DNA from: an uncultured Devosia sp.
GTDB taxonomy: Bacteria; Pseudomonadota; Alphaproteobacteria; Rhizobiales; Devosiaceae
Length of the DNA stretch: 6,115 nucleotides
Reading direction: 5' to 3'
Assembly (NCBI GenBank): GCA_946480655.1
Contig: CAMLKN010000140.1
Coordinates: forward strand, 1-6,115
The translations under genes were made by a program, and so were the position numbers. Position 1 is the first letter of the stretch. Each line of letters begins with the position of its first letter. Positions 5,358 through 6,115 of the stretch are shown piece by piece. Below the pieces are notes generated by a model. That model saw nothing but the letters and a program-made list of their open reading frames with translations. It made no database searches and was not told the DNA's origin.

Positions 5358-6115
5358 GTGGAGGGACGTACTGTGAAATCTTTGAGGACCATGGCGCTGT
5401 TGGGCGTCGGCTTGATCGCGATGGCGGCTGCGGCCCCGGTCGCGGCTCAGGACGATGAAGTCATCCTGCGCCTTTTGCCCTATCACACCGACGCCATGGT
5501 GGAGAATTACAACCCCAACAATCCCACCGGTCCGCAGCAGCGCATGCGCGACTTCGCCTACGAGCCCCTCTGGATCGACAATATCTGGCATCCGGGCGAG
5601 AACGAGGAAGCGCTCGCTGTCGGCTGGGAGATTGGCGAGGACCTCAAGTCCATCACCTACAAGCTGCGCGAAGGCGTCAAGTGGAGCGACGGCGAGGATT
5701 TCAACGCCGATGACGTGGTGTTCAGCTACGAGTATGCCAAGGCGCATCCCGACTACCCGATGGGCATCGACGTCTACAATGGCGAGACGGGCAACGTGAC
5801 CGGCGCCGAGAAGATCGACGACTACACCGTCAAGTTCACCCTCAACGAACCCGATGCCCTGGCGCGCTATGGCCTCAATGGCCTTTATCCGCTGCCCGAG
5901 CACATCTGGAAAGATGTCGAAGACCCCAAGAATTACCCGGCGCTGGACGTCGTGGCGACCGGTCCCTGGACCGAGCCGCGTAACTTCACCCGCAATGGCT
6001 ACGATCTCTGCCGCAACGAGTTGAGCCGCTACAACGCCGACAACGCCATCGATTGCCTGCGCTTCCCGCAGATGAACGGCAACGAGCAGACCGTGGCGGC
6101 CCTCTCGGCCGGCGA
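5358..6115 (+). CDS. ABC transporter substrate-binding protein, family 5 (3' end outside window)
   Basis: Periplasmic solute-binding protein of the SBP_bac_5 (oligopeptide/dipeptide/nickel-type) family; 252 codons are visible of a usual 500-650. I start at GTG 5358, with AGGAGGAG 6 bases before it. A second GTG at 5373 has its own GGAGGG at 7 bases and would give the tidier start M-K-S-L-R-T; both lead into the same signal peptide, with cleavage likely before Q31 (A-P-V-A-A). The family signature is at 100-124 (Y-K-L-R-E-G-V-K-W-S-D-G...D-D-V-V-F-S-Y). Cys218 and Cys233 may form a disulfide. It sits behind a LacI repressor and a matching operator, so the ligand is more likely an oligosaccharide or glycoside than a peptide. 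Family-5 sugar binders are known, for example the alpha-galactoside binder AgpA of Sinorhizobium and beta-oligosaccharide binders of Thermotoga. Permease and ATPase genes would be expected beyond the window. Confidence 0.9.
   Translation, partial: MEGRTVKSLRTMALLGVGLIAMAAAAPVAAQDDEVILRLLPYHTDAMVENYNPNNPTGPQQRMRDFAYEPLWIDNIWHPGENEEALAVGWEIGEDLKSITYKLREGVKWSDGEDFNADDVVFSYEYAKAHPDYPMGIDVYNGETGNVTGAEKIDDYTVKFTLNEPDALARYGLNGLYPLPEHIWKDVEDPKNYPALDVVATGPWTEPRNFTRNGYDLCRNELSRYNADNAIDCLRFPQMNGNEQTVAALSAG

Noticed and set aside
5254..5376. Possible small gene between the repressor and the binding-protein gene
   Set aside because: The frame from GTG 5254 runs through the operator and the strong ribosome site of the next gene, has poor start spacing, and its product resembles nothing I recognise.
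1..6115. CRISPR arrays, tRNA or rRNA genes, insertion sequences, phage or toxin-antitoxin genes
   Set aside because: No regularly spaced repeats, RNA gene signatures, transposase-like proteins or terminal inverted repeats were seen; the window is ordinary transport and regulatory genes with uniform composition.

Overview
The window looks like chromosome of a GC-rich alphaproteobacterium, most likely of the Hyphomicrobiales (rhizobia/Devosia-type soil bacteria). This rests on base composition, on protein flavour (Ugp proteins, an alphaproteobacterial-type Na/Pi-family protein, a LacI regulator beside a family-5 binding protein) and on promoter and leader style. No taxonomic marker gene is present, so the placement is an inference.

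Left part (1-2128, minus strand): the start of a glycerol-3-phosphate ABC importer operon in the usual order, ugpB (periplasmic binding protein, complete) then ugpA (inner-membrane permease, 232 codons before the window edge). Two perfect GC-rich hairpins fill the gap between them. The remaining transporter genes (expected ugpE, ugpC) would lie beyond position 1.

Divergent control region (2129-2411): no gene, but a perfect 16-bp palindrome of DeoR/GlpR type (2215-2230), a degenerate second copy (2343-2358), and weak promoter-like elements facing both ways. No Pho box was recognised.

Centre (2412-4073, plus strand): a Na/Pi-cotransporter-family membrane protein with a C-terminal PhoU-like domain. 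The two conserved transport repeats have each lost a different hallmark. Its divergent pairing with ugp suggests a link between uptake of an organophosphate and handling of inorganic phosphate.

Right part (4074-6115, plus strand): a LacI-family repressor gene followed by the start of an ABC importer operon whose first gene is a family-5 solute-binding protein (252 codons visible). Two related operator-like sites with a central CpG, one over the predicted repressor promoter and one just before the binding-protein gene, suggest that the repressor controls both itself and the transporter. The likely ligand is an oligosaccharide or glycoside rather than a peptide, inferred from the LacI partner.

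Nothing here amounts to a wholly new system. The points most worth following are the two local regulatory circuits and the unusual Na/Pi-family protein.
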